A stretch of 64,000 bases of DNA from Haloarcula sp. DT43 (GTDB lineage: Archaea > Halobacteriota > Halobacteria > Halobacteriales > Haloarculaceae): the NCBI RefSeq assembly GCF_037078405.1, contig NZ_JAYMGZ010000004.1:310001-374000 (forward strand). The letters run 5' to 3'. This document shows positions 15,830 to 24,286 of this stretch, piece by piece; the stretch's first letter is position 1, and each line of letters opens with the position of its first letter. The notes under the pieces are model-generated. The model made no database searches and was not told the DNA's origin. It worked only from the letters and a program-made list of their open reading frames with translations. The position numbers and the translations under genes were made by a program.

Positions 15830-17452
15830 ATGGGCACGAAAGACCGGTACGAGCGGCTCCGGGAGCAGGCGACGACCTCGGAACGAGACTCGTCTCCGAA
15901 CACGCTGCTCGCAGTGGTCTCACTGGCGATTTCGCTGCTGTTGCTGTCGCCGCTGGTGTGGGTGTTCATCCGGGCGGGCGAAATCGAGTTCGCGCGCGCG
16001 CTGGAACTGCTGACCAGCGACACGACCGTTTCGGTGACGCTGAACACGCTGGCGCTCGTGACCGGCGTCACCGTCGCCTCGATTGTCATCGGCGTCCCGC
16101 TGGCGATTCTCACCGTCCAGACAGACCTGCCGTTCAGGCGGTTCTGGACGATTACGTCCGCGCTGCCGCTGGTCGTCCCGAGCTACATCGGGGCCTTCGC
16201 GTTCGTCTCGGCGTTCGGGCCCCGCGGGGTCCTCGCGGACCTGCTCTCGCCGCTCGGTGTCGAGCAAATCCCGACGATTTACGGCCTCCACGGCGCGATA
16301 CTCGTGTTGACGCTGTTTACGTACCCCTACGTGTTCCTGACCACGCGCGCGTCGCTGCTGTCGTTCGACGGGACCGTCGTCGAGGCCGCCCGGACGCTGA
16401 ACCACACCCGCTGGGAGGCGTTCCGCCGCGTCACGCTGCCACAGATTGCGCCGGGCATCGCCGCCGGCGCGTTGCTGGTGGCGCTGTACGCCCTCTCGGA
16501 CTTCGGGACACCGGCGATTATGCAGTACGACGTGTTCACGCGGATGATATACAACGAGTTCGGCGCTCGCCGGCTGGACTACGCCTCCGTGCTCTCGATG
16601 CTGTTGCTCGTGATGGCGCTTGGCATCCTCGCCGTCGAGTCCCGTCTCAGCGCCGGGCGGGACGGGGCCTACGTCAGCAGCGGCTCCCGCCGGCCCGGGC
16701 GCATCCGACTGGGCTACTGGAAGGGGCCGGCGCTGCTGTTTTGCGGCGCTATCGCGTCGCTGTGTCTGGTGCTTCCCGTCGGCATCCTGCTCCAGTGGCT
16801 CCTCCGTTCCGGCACGGGTTACAGCGGCGGCGGCTTCAGCTTCGAGGCGGCTTACGCCTGGAACTCGGTCGGCCTCGCGGCCGCCGCGGCCGCCATCTGC
16901 GTCGTGGCGGCGCTCCCGATAGCGTACCTCTCCGCCCGGGGCAGTTCCGGCCTCTCGTCGCTCCCCGAGCGGGCGACGTACGTCGGCTACGCCGTCCCCG
17001 GGGTCGTCCTCGGCCTGGCGCTCGTGTACCTGGGGCTCCGGTACGTCCCGTTCCTGTACCAGAGCGTCATCCTGCTGGTGTTCGCCTACGTGGTCCGGTT
17101 CCTGCCCCAGGCCGTCGGGACGACCGAGTCGTCGATTCTCCAGGTCGACCCGCAGTACATCGAGGCGGCGCGGTCGCTTGGCTATCACCCCCTCTCGGCG
17201 TTCCGGAAGGTCGTCCTGCCGCTGGTCGCACCGGGCATCGCCGCCGGGGCCGCGCTGGTGTTCTTGACCACCATGAAGGAATTGCCGGCAACGCTGATGT
17301 TACGCCCGACGGGCTTCGAAACCTTCGTCACGTACATCTGGCTCGTCCAGGGTGCCGGCTACTACGGACAGGCGGCGGTCCCAGCTCTCGTGCTCGTCGG
17401 CCTCTCCGGACTCTCGATGCTGGTCATTCTTCGACGGGAGGACACAAGCTAA
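15830..17452 (+). CDS. Fe3+ ABC transporter permease (FbpB-type, duplicated)
   Basis: The 540-aa integral membrane protein has about 12 transmembrane helices in two BPD_transp_1 repeats, as in FbpB/SfuB/FutB. Each half has an EAA loop for ATPase contact: EAARTLNHTRWEAFRRVTLP (about 184-203) and EAARSLGYHPLSAFRKVVLP (about 444-463). One nucleotide separates it from the binding-protein gene, and its TAA overlaps the ATG of the ATPase (TAATG). The N-terminal 20-30 residues are cytoplasmic and polar. Confidence 0.92.
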   Translation: MGTKDRYERLREQATTSERDSSPNTLLAVVSLAISLLLLSPLVWVFIRAGEIEFARALELLTSDTTVSVTLNTLALVTGVTVASIVIGVPLAILTVQTDLPFRRFWTITSALPLVVPSYIGAFAFVSAFGPRGVLADLLSPLGVEQIPTIYGLHGAILVLTLFTYPYVFLTTRASLLSFDGTVVEAARTLNHTRWEAFRRVTLPQIAPGIAAGALLVALYALSDFGTPAIMQYDVFTRMIYNEFGARRLDYASVLSMLLLVMALGILAVESRLSAGRDGAYVSSGSRRPGRIRLGYWKGPALLFCGAIASLCLVLPVGILLQWLLRSGTGYSGGGFSFEAAYAWNSVGLAAAAAAICVVAALPIAYLSARGSSGLSSLPERATYVGYAVPGVVLGLALVYLGLRYVPFLYQSVILLVFAYVVRFLPQAVGTTESSILQVDPQYIEAARSLGYHPLSAFRKVVLPLVAPGIAAGAALVFLTTMKELPATLMLRPTGFETFVTYIWLVQGAGYYGQAAVPALVLVGLSGLSMLVILRREDTS

Positions 17453-18582
17453 TGTCTCGACAAACACGCACACAGCAAACGTCTGACTTCGACGACGTGG
17501 ACGCGGCGGTAGCGAACCCGGACCGAACGGTCCTGGAACTGGACGACGTCTCCAAGGACTACGGACACGAGGTCGCCGTCGAGAACCTCTCGCTCGACGT
17601 GAAAGACGGGGAGCTGCTGACGCTGCTCGGGCCCTCGGGGTGTGGGAAGACGACGACGCTGCGGATGATTGCCGGGCTGGAGCGCCCCTCCGACGGCCAG
17701 ATAGCCATCGCCGACGAGGTCATCGCCGACGGGTCCTCGTTCCGGAAACCCGAGGAGCGCAACGTCGGCATCGTCTTCCAGGACTACGCCCTGTTTCCCC
17801 ACCTCACCGTCGCCGAGAACATCGCCTTCGGGCTGACCGAGATGGACGACGAGGCCGTCGCCGAGCGGGTCGACGAACTGCTCGAACTGGTCGACCTTGC
17901 GTCCCACCACGACAAGATGCCGAGCCAGCTGTCGGGCGGCCAGCAACAGCGCGTCGCGCTGGCCCGCTCGCTGGCCCCGGAGCCGGACGTCCTCCTGCTC
18001 GACGAGCCGTTCTCGAACCTGGACGTGCGCCTGCGCGTCGAGATGCGCGAGGAGGTCCGCAAGATTCTGAAGCGGGCCGGCGTCACCGCCATCTCCGTGA
18101 CCCACGACCAGGAGGAGGCCCTCTCGATTAGCGACCGCGTCGCCATCATGAACGACGGGACCGTCGCCCAGGTCGGCGACCCCGCCGAGGTGTTCGAGAA
18201 CCCCGAGAGCCGCTTCGTGGCGAGCTTCCTCGGGCAGGCGAGCTTCCTCTCGGCCCGGGTGACCAACGACGTCATCGAGACCGGACTGGGGTCGTTCGAC
18301 GTGGACCTGCTGAACGGCCCGGTCGAAGCGTACAACGGCGCGATGGTCGACGTGCTGGTCCGCCCCGACGACCTGCAGGCGCTGCCGACGAACGAGTCCA
18401 AGGCCGACGGCTACGTCGTCCACCGCCAGTACAACGGCCCCTCGTTCGTCTACCGGGTCGAACTCCACAGCGGCGACGTCGTCCACTGCATGCACAACCA
18501 CGTCGAGACGTTCGAGCCGGGCCAGCCGGTCGAAATCGACCTGGTCGCGGACCACGACCTGGCCTGGTATCCGACGGAATGA
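17452..18582 (+). CDS. Fe3+ ABC transporter ATP-binding protein (FbpC-type)
   Basis: The 376-aa ATPase has Walker A GPSGCGKT (60-67), signature LSGGQQQR (160-167), Walker B VLLLDEP (about 180-186) and a C-terminal TOBE-like regulatory domain from about residue 260. The ATG at 17452 overlaps the permease stop; a longer reading frame upstream in the same phase runs through the permease gene and is not coding. It powers the adjacent Fe3+ importer. Its stop overlaps the start of the GT-C glycosyltransferase by 4 nt, tying iron uptake and glycosyl transfer into one operon. Confidence 0.92.
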   Translation: MSRQTRTQQTSDFDDVDAAVANPDRTVLELDDVSKDYGHEVAVENLSLDVKDGELLTLLGPSGCGKTTTLRMIAGLERPSDGQIAIADEVIADGSSFRKPEERNVGIVFQDYALFPHLTVAENIAFGLTEMDDEAVAERVDELLELVDLASHHDKMPSQLSGGQQQRVALARSLAPEPDVLLLDEPFSNLDVRLRVEMREEVRKILKRAGVTAISVTHDQEEALSISDRVAIMNDGTVAQVGDPAEVFENPESRFVASFLGQASFLSARVTNDVIETGLGSFDVDLLNGPVEAYNGAMVDVLVRPDDLQALPTNESKADGYVVHRQYNGPSFVYRVELHSGDVVHCMHNHVETFEPGQPVEIDLVADHDLAWYPTE

Positions 18583-20585
18583 GCCGACTGCGCCGGCCGG
18601 GGGTCCAGGCGGGGCTGGTGGCACTGCTGGGCGGGGTCGTCGTCTTCGCCCTCGCTCACGTCGTCTTTCCACACCACACGACCAACCACGACGAGGGCGT
18701 CTACCTCCAGCAGGCGGCGATGTTGCTGGAAGGCCAGCTGTTCATGTACCCGCCGGTCGAGGAGTCGTTCCGGCCGTGGTTCTTCGTGGCCGACGGCGGC
18801 CGTCTGTATCCGAAGTACGCCCCGGTCCCGGCGGCGATGTTCGCCCTCGGGAAACTGCTCGGCGGCTACCGCGTCGCCCTGGGACTCACCGGGACCGGCG
18901 TGCTGGCGCTGACGTACCACACCGTCCGCGAGGCCTTCGACGCCCGGACGGGCGTGGTGGCGACCTTCCTCATGCTCGGGTCGCCGCTGTTCCTCGTCGA
19001 GGCCTCGGTGTTTCTCTCGTACGTGCCGGCGACGCTCTGGAACCTCGGGTTCGCCGCAGCGTATCTCCACGCCGACCGGACCGGGAGCCGGACAACGGCG
19101 GCGGGTGCCGGGCTCGCAATCGGCGTCGCCTTCTTCGCGCGGCCGTACACGGCGGTGCTGTTCGCGGCACCGTTCATCCTCCACGCGCTGTGGTCGCTCC
19201 GCACGCGCGACCCAGCGCGGTTCAAGCGCCTGTCGCTGACCGCCGCCGGCGGGCTCGCCGGCGTCGCCGCGACGCTCGCGTACAACCGCCTCGTCACCGG
19301 GTCGGCCCTGCTGTTCCCCTACGAGGTGTTCGCCCCGCAGGACGGACCGGGCTTTGGCCACCGGGAGATTCTGGGCTACTCCCGGGAGTTCACGCCGGCG
19401 ATGTCGCTGGACGCCAACGCCGAACTCCTCTGGAAGCTCCTCACCCAGTGGGTCGTCGCCGGCCCGCTGGGGACGCTGGCCGCCGCCGTCGGACTTGGGA
19501 CCGTCGCGCGCCGCGGGATGGACGACCGCCAGGCGGCCCTGGCCGGCGTGCTCCTGACGGTCCCGCTGGGCAACGGCTACTTCTGGGGCACCGTGAACAT
19601 GCTCGGCGACCTGTCGGACCCGACCGACGGGCTGGTCGCCTTCCTGGGGCCGTTCTACCACCTCGACATGCTCGTCCCGCTGAGTGCCTTCGGTGCCATC
19701 GGCGTCATCGCGGTCGCCCGGCGGGCGCGACGGCTGGTCACCGACCGGGTCAGCGCCGACCGGGTCCGTCCGGCCCTGGTCGCGGTGGCGCTGTGTGGCG
19801 CGGCAGTTGGTAGCGGTGCAGTCGTCACGGCGGCGGCCGAGCCGGTCTCGGACAACTACGAGGTGACCCAGCAGCTCGAACAGGCCTACGAGCCCTTCGA
19901 GGAGCGCGACCTCGACGGAGGTCTCGTCTTGCTCCCGACGCCGTACGGCGACTGGCTCAACCACCCGTTCCAGTCGGTCCGCAACGACCCCGGCTTCGAC
20001 GGCGACACCGTCTACGCGATGCAACACCGCCAGTTCGAGGTCGTCGACGCCTACCCCGACCGGACGTACTACCGCTACGTGTTCCGGGGGGAGTGGGTCC
20101 CGTACCTGGGCTTGCCCGTCGAGCCGCGGCTCCAGCCGGTGTCGGTCGCCGAGGGCCAGACGGTTCGGACGGACGTGTCGGCGTCGGTCCCCGATCAGGC
20201 CGCGCTGGTCTCGATACGGCTCACCAGCGCGGGCGAGAACGACTACGCGACCGTCACCGGGTCCGACCGGCTGGACCTGCGGCTCTCGACGGACCGGAAC
20301 CGGACGCGGCTCACCGGCGACGGCGTCGACGACCGGGTGAGCGTGCCGACCCCGGACGACGGGATGGTGACGCTGATTATGTTCGTCGACTACGGCACCG
20401 GCGCAGGGTTCGAGTACCGCGCGGCGCTCCCGGTCGACCAGACGAGCGGGGGCGTCCGGACGCTGACGCCGCGGCTCGAAGTCTGCCGGGACCAGCGCCG
20501 CTGCGGCGGCGAGGCGGCGTACGTCCCGGGCACGCACCGCGACGGAATCGGACTGAACGCAACCACGACAACCGAACGCGCCTGA
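18579..20585 (+). CDS. GT-C membrane glycosyltransferase (ArnT/GT39-like) in the iron operon
   Basis: The 668-aa protein has an N-terminal membrane helix (about 10-30), then TTNHDEGVY with adjacent acidic D38-E39 in the first extracytoplasmic loop, the usual GT-C catalytic position, then about 10 more helices to residue 430. A soluble C-terminal domain (about 440-668) probably faces outside. GT-C enzymes move a sugar from a polyprenyl-phosphate donor onto a protein, lipid or glycan at the outer face. It overlaps the ABC ATPase by 4 nt, so it is expressed under iron control. The acceptor is unknown. Strong GT-C fold call, no substrate call. Confidence 0.82.
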   Translation: MSRLRRPGVQAGLVALLGGVVVFALAHVVFPHHTTNHDEGVYLQQAAMLLEGQLFMYPPVEESFRPWFFVADGGRLYPKYAPVPAAMFALGKLLGGYRVALGLTGTGVLALTYHTVREAFDARTGVVATFLMLGSPLFLVEASVFLSYVPATLWNLGFAAAYLHADRTGSRTTAAGAGLAIGVAFFARPYTAVLFAAPFILHALWSLRTRDPARFKRLSLTAAGGLAGVAATLAYNRLVTGSALLFPYEVFAPQDGPGFGHREILGYSREFTPAMSLDANAELLWKLLTQWVVAGPLGTLAAAVGLGTVARRGMDDRQAALAGVLLTVPLGNGYFWGTVNMLGDLSDPTDGLVAFLGPFYHLDMLVPLSAFGAIGVIAVARRARRLVTDRVSADRVRPALVAVALCGAAVGSGAVVTAAAEPVSDNYEVTQQLEQAYEPFEERDLDGGLVLLPTPYGDWLNHPFQSVRNDPGFDGDTVYAMQHRQFEVVDAYPDRTYYRYVFRGEWVPYLGLPVEPRLQPVSVAEGQTVRTDVSASVPDQAALVSIRLTSAGENDYATVTGSDRLDLRLSTDRNRTRLTGDGVDDRVSVPTPDDGMVTLIMFVDYGTGAGFEYRAALPVDQTSGGVRTLTPRLEVCRDQRRCGGEAAYVPGTHRDGIGLNATTTTERA

Positions 20586-20587
20586 CC

Positions 20588-21157
20588 ATGCCGGACTACG
20601 AACTCACTAGACGCGACGCACTGAAAGCGCTCGGCGCGGCGGGCGTCACCGTCGGCGGCGCGGCCGCGCTCACCTGGGACCGGTCCGGGGACGACACCGC
20701 CGAGCGAAGCGAGGACGGCACCGAATCGACGTTCGGCGACCACGAGCGCGAGACGTACCTGGCCGTCGCCGACATCGTCTACCCGAGCGAGGTGGCCGGC
20801 GTCGAGGAGTTCGTCGACAGCTACCTCGCCGGGCGCACCGAGGCCGACCCCGAGCGGGCCGCCGACATGGCGGCCGTCGTCGCCGACCTGGACACGTACA
20901 CCCGGGAGTGGGAAGATACCGCTTTCGTCGCGCTCGACGCGCCGACGCAGGAAGAGACGCTGCGGGGGATGGGCGTCCACGCCAGTGACCCGGACCCACA
21001 CGGCGACCCGAGACACCGCGTGCGCTACTACCTCGTGAACGACCTCCTGTTCGCGCTGTACAGTTCACCCACCGGCGGCGAACTCGTCGGCATCGAGAAC
21101 CCGCAGGGCTACCCCGGCGGAACGGGTAGCTACCGGCAGCCGCCGGGCGGGCGGTAG
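20588..21157 (+). CDS. Tat-exported gluconate 2-dehydrogenase subunit 3-like protein
   Basis: The 189-aa protein begins with a Tat signal (LTRRDALKALGAAGVTVGGAAAL, RR at 8-9). The mature part (ERETYLAVADIVYPSEV through YYLVNDLLFALYSSPTGG) matches the gluconate 2-dehydrogenase subunit 3 family (PF13618). These subunits normally help export or assemble a GMC-type flavoprotein dehydrogenase that oxidises sugars. No GMC partner lies beside it. It is the last gene of the iron operon, 2 nt after the GT-C gene, and is convergent with the GT2 gene 3 nt away. Confidence 0.83.
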   Translation: MPDYELTRRDALKALGAAGVTVGGAAALTWDRSGDDTAERSEDGTESTFGDHERETYLAVADIVYPSEVAGVEEFVDSYLAGRTEADPERAADMAAVVADLDTYTREWEDTAFVALDAPTQEETLRGMGVHASDPDPHGDPRHRVRYYLVNDLLFALYSSPTGGELVGIENPQGYPGGTGSYRQPPGGR

Positions 21158-21160
21158 GCG

Positions 21161-21874
21161 CTACCGGAACCGCTCTTCGAGCGCGACCCGGACGATGGAT
21201 TTGGCGATGGCCGCTCCGCCCGAGAACGGGTCGAGCTTCGTCTCGCCTTTCCGCTCGTCGTACTCGATGGGACGCTCGCGGACGTCGTAACCGCGCATCA
21301 GCGGCCGCATGAGCAGTTCGGCCGAGAGGCCGGTGTTTTCGGTCCAGACGATCTTGTGGAGCAGCTCACGGCGATACGCGCGCATCCCCGTGGTCGTGTC
21401 GTGGACGCGCTCGCCCATGAGCGCGCTCGCAAGCAGCGCGAACAGTTCGTTGCCCAGTTTGTTCAACCCCGGCATCTGGTCGGCCCCGTAGTAGAGGCGG
21501 TCACCGCTGACGACGTCGGCCCCGTCGTTGATTTCTTCGAGGAAGTCGGGGAGCCGCTCCATCGGATAGGTGTCGTCACAGTCCGTCGTGACGACGACCG
21601 GCCGGTCCGGCGTCAGCACGGCCTCCCGGACCGCTACGCCGTACCCCTGTGGCTCCTGTTCGACGACCGTGGCACCGTGGTCGCGTGCGATATCCGGCGT
21701 CCGGTCGCTGGACCCGTCGACGCAGACGACCTCGGCACGGCCGTCGGTCACCGCGTCGATGTCGTCCAGCACGGTCCCGATAGCGTCCTCCTCGTTGTAC
21801 GTCCCCATGACGACTGCGAGGTCGTCGAAGGTGTAGCCGCTCGCTTCGTCAGCCCGTGAGCCCTGAATAGCCAT
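21161..21874 (-). CDS. GT2 glycosyltransferase (polyprenyl-phosphate sugar synthase-like), iron-boxed
   Basis: The 237-aa GT-A enzyme has the N-terminal MGTYNEEDAIG motif, VDGSSDRTPDIA, and a metal-binding TTDCDD (D98-D100). It lacks C-terminal membrane helices, like soluble dolichyl-phosphate glucose/mannose synthases. Such enzymes load a sugar on polyprenyl phosphate, exactly the donor a GT-C enzyme uses, so it is inferred to work with the GT-C protein encoded head-on to it. An iron box lies 34 nt upstream and overlaps the TATA-like CTAAACA. The final residues (KSIVRVALEERF) may contact the membrane. Confidence 0.86.
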   Translation of the reverse strand: MAIQGSRADEASGYTFDDLAVVMGTYNEEDAIGTVLDDIDAVTDGRAEVVCVDGSSDRTPDIARDHGATVVEQEPQGYGVAVREAVLTPDRPVVVTTDCDDTYPMERLPDFLEEINDGADVVSGDRLYYGADQMPGLNKLGNELFALLASALMGERVHDTTTGMRAYRRELLHKIVWTENTGLSAELLMRPLMRGYDVRERPIEYDERKGETKLDPFSGGAAIAKSIVRVALEERFR

Positions 21875-21907
21875 TGCTCATCGGTCAGTACCCACGGTTC
21901 TTCAATG

Positions 21908-21923
21908 TTTAGGTTTGCCAAAA
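21908..21923. promoter_or_regulatory. Iron box (TTTAGG tttg CCAAAA) upstream of the GT2 gene
   Basis: One mismatch from TTTAGG-N4-CCTAAA. It is 34-49 nt upstream of the GT2 ATG (21874, minus strand) and covers the likely TATA region. It is the last box in the window and closes the iron region on the right. Confidence 0.68.
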
Positions 21924-22700
21924 TCAGAGGTCGGCGAGATACGTCTCCAGCGGGACCGCGTCGTCCCAGAGCCGCGCGAACAGGTCCCGCGCCCACGAGA
22001 TAGCGCCGTCCGTCTCGGAGACGACCTTCGCGGACGGCCAGGACCCGTCCAGTTCCGGCAGCGTCAGTATCATCCAGTCGTCGGCGACGGCGAGCGCGTA
22101 CGGGACCGGCGTGACGCGGACGGCGGTCGCTTCGTACCGGTTCGTATCGACCGAGCCGGCCTCCGAGTCGAGCAGTTCGTCGATGACGGTACAGCTCACC
22201 ACCAGCCTCGAATCGGCGTTGTCGGGCATCGCTGCCTCGTACTCGGGGTGGTAGACGGGCGAGACGACGTCACAGTGGGAGGCGCTCTCGACGCGGGACA
22301 CGACTTCGCGGACCGGTCGGTTGATGTCCGTCTGCGTGCCCCGAACGACCGTGTACCCCTCGAGTTCGGCGAGGCGGCACCGGAACGACCGTGGGAGCAC
22401 CGCCGTGTCGTGGTGCTCCCAGTACTGGGGGTCGCTGGCGAGGTGGTCCTCCAGGCGTCGCTGGCGGTGAATCGTATCGGCGACGAGTCGTCCGGTGCCG
22501 GTGAGCCGCCAGCCGTCGTCCGTCGAGGTGACCAGGCCACGCCCCTCGAGGTTCGATAGCGCGTCGTAGATGGCGGACTCGCTCGCGTCGACCGCCGACA
22601 GCAGTTCGCTCGTTGACTCGGCGCCAGGACACAGCGAACCGACGATGTCGGTCCGGACGGACGAGGTTCGGACGTACTGGATGGCCGATTCTACGCCCAT
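21924..22700 (-). CDS. Winged-helix regulator with FilR1-like C-terminal domain
   Basis: The 258-aa protein has an N-terminal winged helix (about residues 20-75: TSELLSAVDASESAIYDALSNL, then GLVTSTDDGWRLTGTG). A C-terminal sensor-like domain (about 110-258) resembles the FilR1/DUF1724 middle domain of archaeal regulators. I chose the ATG at 22700 rather than the upstream GTG at 22718. A TTCCAT/ATGGAA palindrome lies 45 nt upstream and may be an autoregulatory site. It lies next to the iron region but has no box of its own, so any link to iron is speculative. Confidence 0.78.
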   Translation of the reverse strand: MGVESAIQYVRTSSVRTDIVGSLCPGAESTSELLSAVDASESAIYDALSNLEGRGLVTSTDDGWRLTGTGRLVADTIHRQRRLEDHLASDPQYWEHHDTAVLPRSFRCRLAELEGYTVVRGTQTDINRPVREVVSRVESASHCDVVSPVYHPEYEAAMPDNADSRLVVSCTVIDELLDSEAGSVDTNRYEATAVRVTPVPYALAVADDWMILTLPELDGSWPSAKVVSETDGAISWARDLFARLWDDAVPLETYLADL

Positions 22701-23077
22701 GGTGTCCCCATGCACCACATCTCATAGCTGACGCACATATCAGTTTCCATCTGTAATGGAATCCTCCTCCGGACCCGAGCTATTCTCCCGAGCGCGGGAT
22801 ATTATTCCAGCCAATGTGTCCATCTTTTTTATCGCTGCCGTCGGATAGACAGTTGCTGTCCACGTATGACCGCGTCCCCGCTGAACACAACGGAACGCGT
22901 CAGTCATGTAGAACTGCTGCGTTCGGATCTGGCGATGTCGTGCCTCTGACATAATTCGCCGGCCCGACGGGTCGTGCACTCACCGTGGGTTGCCCGCCCG
23001 CGGTGGGCATCGTCTTCGCTGTCGGTTCGCCCGGACGCGACTCACCACTCAACCGACGTGAGACGCGGCGGCTCCGG
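22701..23077. other. 377-nt intergenic region with no convincing gene
   Basis: It holds the promoter of the 22700 regulator, one clear palindrome (22745-22761), and the 3' flank of the TrmB-type gene. A 79-codon frame on the minus strand (22740-22979) lacks the acidic composition and codon bias of the neighbours and is not called. I see no RNA gene in it. Confidence 0.6.
22745..22761. promoter_or_regulatory. Palindrome TTCCAT-N5-ATGGAA upstream of the FilR1-like regulator
   Basis: Perfect 6-bp arms with a 5-nt spacer, 45-61 nt upstream of the ATG at 22700 (minus strand). This is just upstream of where TATA/BRE would lie, so it is a candidate activator or autoregulatory site. Confidence 0.45.
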
Positions 23078-24130
23078 TCAGTTCTCCGGCGGCGCGTCCG
23101 TCCCGATACGTATCTCGTAGGCTTCGATGTCCTCGAACGCGGCCACCTGTCCGCCGACTTCGACCGCCCCCTCGGCGGTCTGGACGACCAGCGTCGCCAC
23201 CTCGCGGTTGGAACTGAACGACGCCTGGTCGACCTTCCCCTCGACAACCCGGTGGTCCCCCGTCTCCACGTCCCGGCCTTCGATGGTCGCGTAGAACTCA
23301 CCGTCCAGCGACATCAGGTCCGAGACACACCGCCGAATCGTCCCGTAGCGGCGCGGGAACGGGAGCCCCTCGCCGTCGCTGGCAATCGTCTCGGCGGTCG
23401 TCCACAGCACCGTGTTGAGGAACCCGGACACCAGGAACCCGAGCTCCGAGCGGTTGAAGATGACGCCGTAGCGGTCCGTGTCACCGCGGACGCTCTCCCG
23501 GGTCGCGTACATCGAGTAGTTCCCGTCGGCGACGGCGACGACCGGCGTCGTGATACCGCGCCGGGCCTTCACCGTGGTCGCGATGGACTCGTAGTCGAAC
23601 CGCTCCGGGTCGGGGGCGTCCACGCCCGGCGAGATGAGTATCTCGATGGCGATGCCTGACTGCTTCCGGGCCGCGAGCCTGTCCTCGAACCGCTCCAGCA
23701 GGGCCGGTGTCAACGACAGCGTGAGTTCGTACTCGGCCGCCTCGATGATGTCTTCGAGGTAGCGAAGTATCGTCGGTCGGGACTTGACGAGCGAGACGGC
23801 CTCGGGCTCCCGGGCGGGGGCCGTGTAGCGCGAGGACAGGTCCTCGACGAGGTCGTCGAGCGAGTCCTGAATCCCCTCGAAGGCCTCCCGCGGGTCGATG
23901 GCGAGGACCTTCATCGGGCGGGACTCCTTGAGCTCGACCAGCCCGACGTCGCTGAGGCTCCGGACCGTATCGTACACCCGGGGCTGTGGAATGTCCGTGT
24001 TCTCCGATATCTCCGACGCTGTCATCTCACCGTGTTGAAGCACGGCCAGGTAGGCGGAAATCTCGTACTCGCCGAGATTGAACCGCGCGATTACCTGCTC
24101 GAGCGATGCTTCCAAGTCGTCACTAGACAT
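23078..24130 (-). CDS. TrmB-family sugar-responsive transcriptional regulator (distal)
   Basis: The 350-aa protein has an N-terminal TrmB winged helix (residues about 15-80: GEYEISAYLAVLQHGEMTASEI, IPQPRVYDTVRSLSDVGLV). A phospholipase-D-like middle domain follows (about 110-250), then a C-terminal beta-rich effector domain. TrmB proteins bind sugars and control sugar ABC transporters and glycolytic genes in archaea. It is the last gene of the minus-strand sugar region, 156 nt downstream of the second binding protein. It is a paralogue of the regulator at 33.4-34.4 kb. Confidence 0.88.
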   Translation of the reverse strand: MSSDDLEASLEQVIARFNLGEYEISAYLAVLQHGEMTASEISENTDIPQPRVYDTVRSLSDVGLVELKESRPMKVLAIDPREAFEGIQDSLDDLVEDLSSRYTAPAREPEAVSLVKSRPTILRYLEDIIEAAEYELTLSLTPALLERFEDRLAARKQSGIAIEILISPGVDAPDPERFDYESIATTVKARRGITTPVVAVADGNYSMYATRESVRGDTDRYGVIFNRSELGFLVSGFLNTVLWTTAETIASDGEGLPFPRRYGTIRRCVSDLMSLDGEFYATIEGRDVETGDHRVVEGKVDQASFSSNREVATLVVQTAEGAVEVGGQVAAFEDIEAYEIRIGTDAPPEN

Positions 24131-24286
24131 ATTGGGGGGTTTGCGAGTCGAGTACTAAGAACTTCGGCACTCTAGTCATGAAACGATTTCAGGACCTTTG
24201 ACACTGTCTTCATGTGACTATACGTCCTTGTTTCGCGTTCCGTCGGCCGGGGCGACCGCCGCGAAAGACGGCTCGTGGCCGTCGCG

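Noticed and set aside
15958-17451. Long open frame in phase with the iron ABC ATPase, running through the permease gene.
   Set aside because: It is antiphase to the permease, has Arg/Pro/Gly-rich shadow composition, and the ATPase begins at an ATG that overlaps the permease stop.
18450-20537. A 695-codon frame antisense to the GT-C gene.
   Set aside because: The forward gene has coherent membrane helices and a GT-C motif and is coupled to its neighbours; the antisense product is Arg/Gly/Pro repeats.
22740-22979. A 79-codon minus-strand frame in the 377-nt gap.
   Set aside because: Not acidic, mixed codon use, no ribosome site or TATA at a sensible distance, and no recognisable motif.
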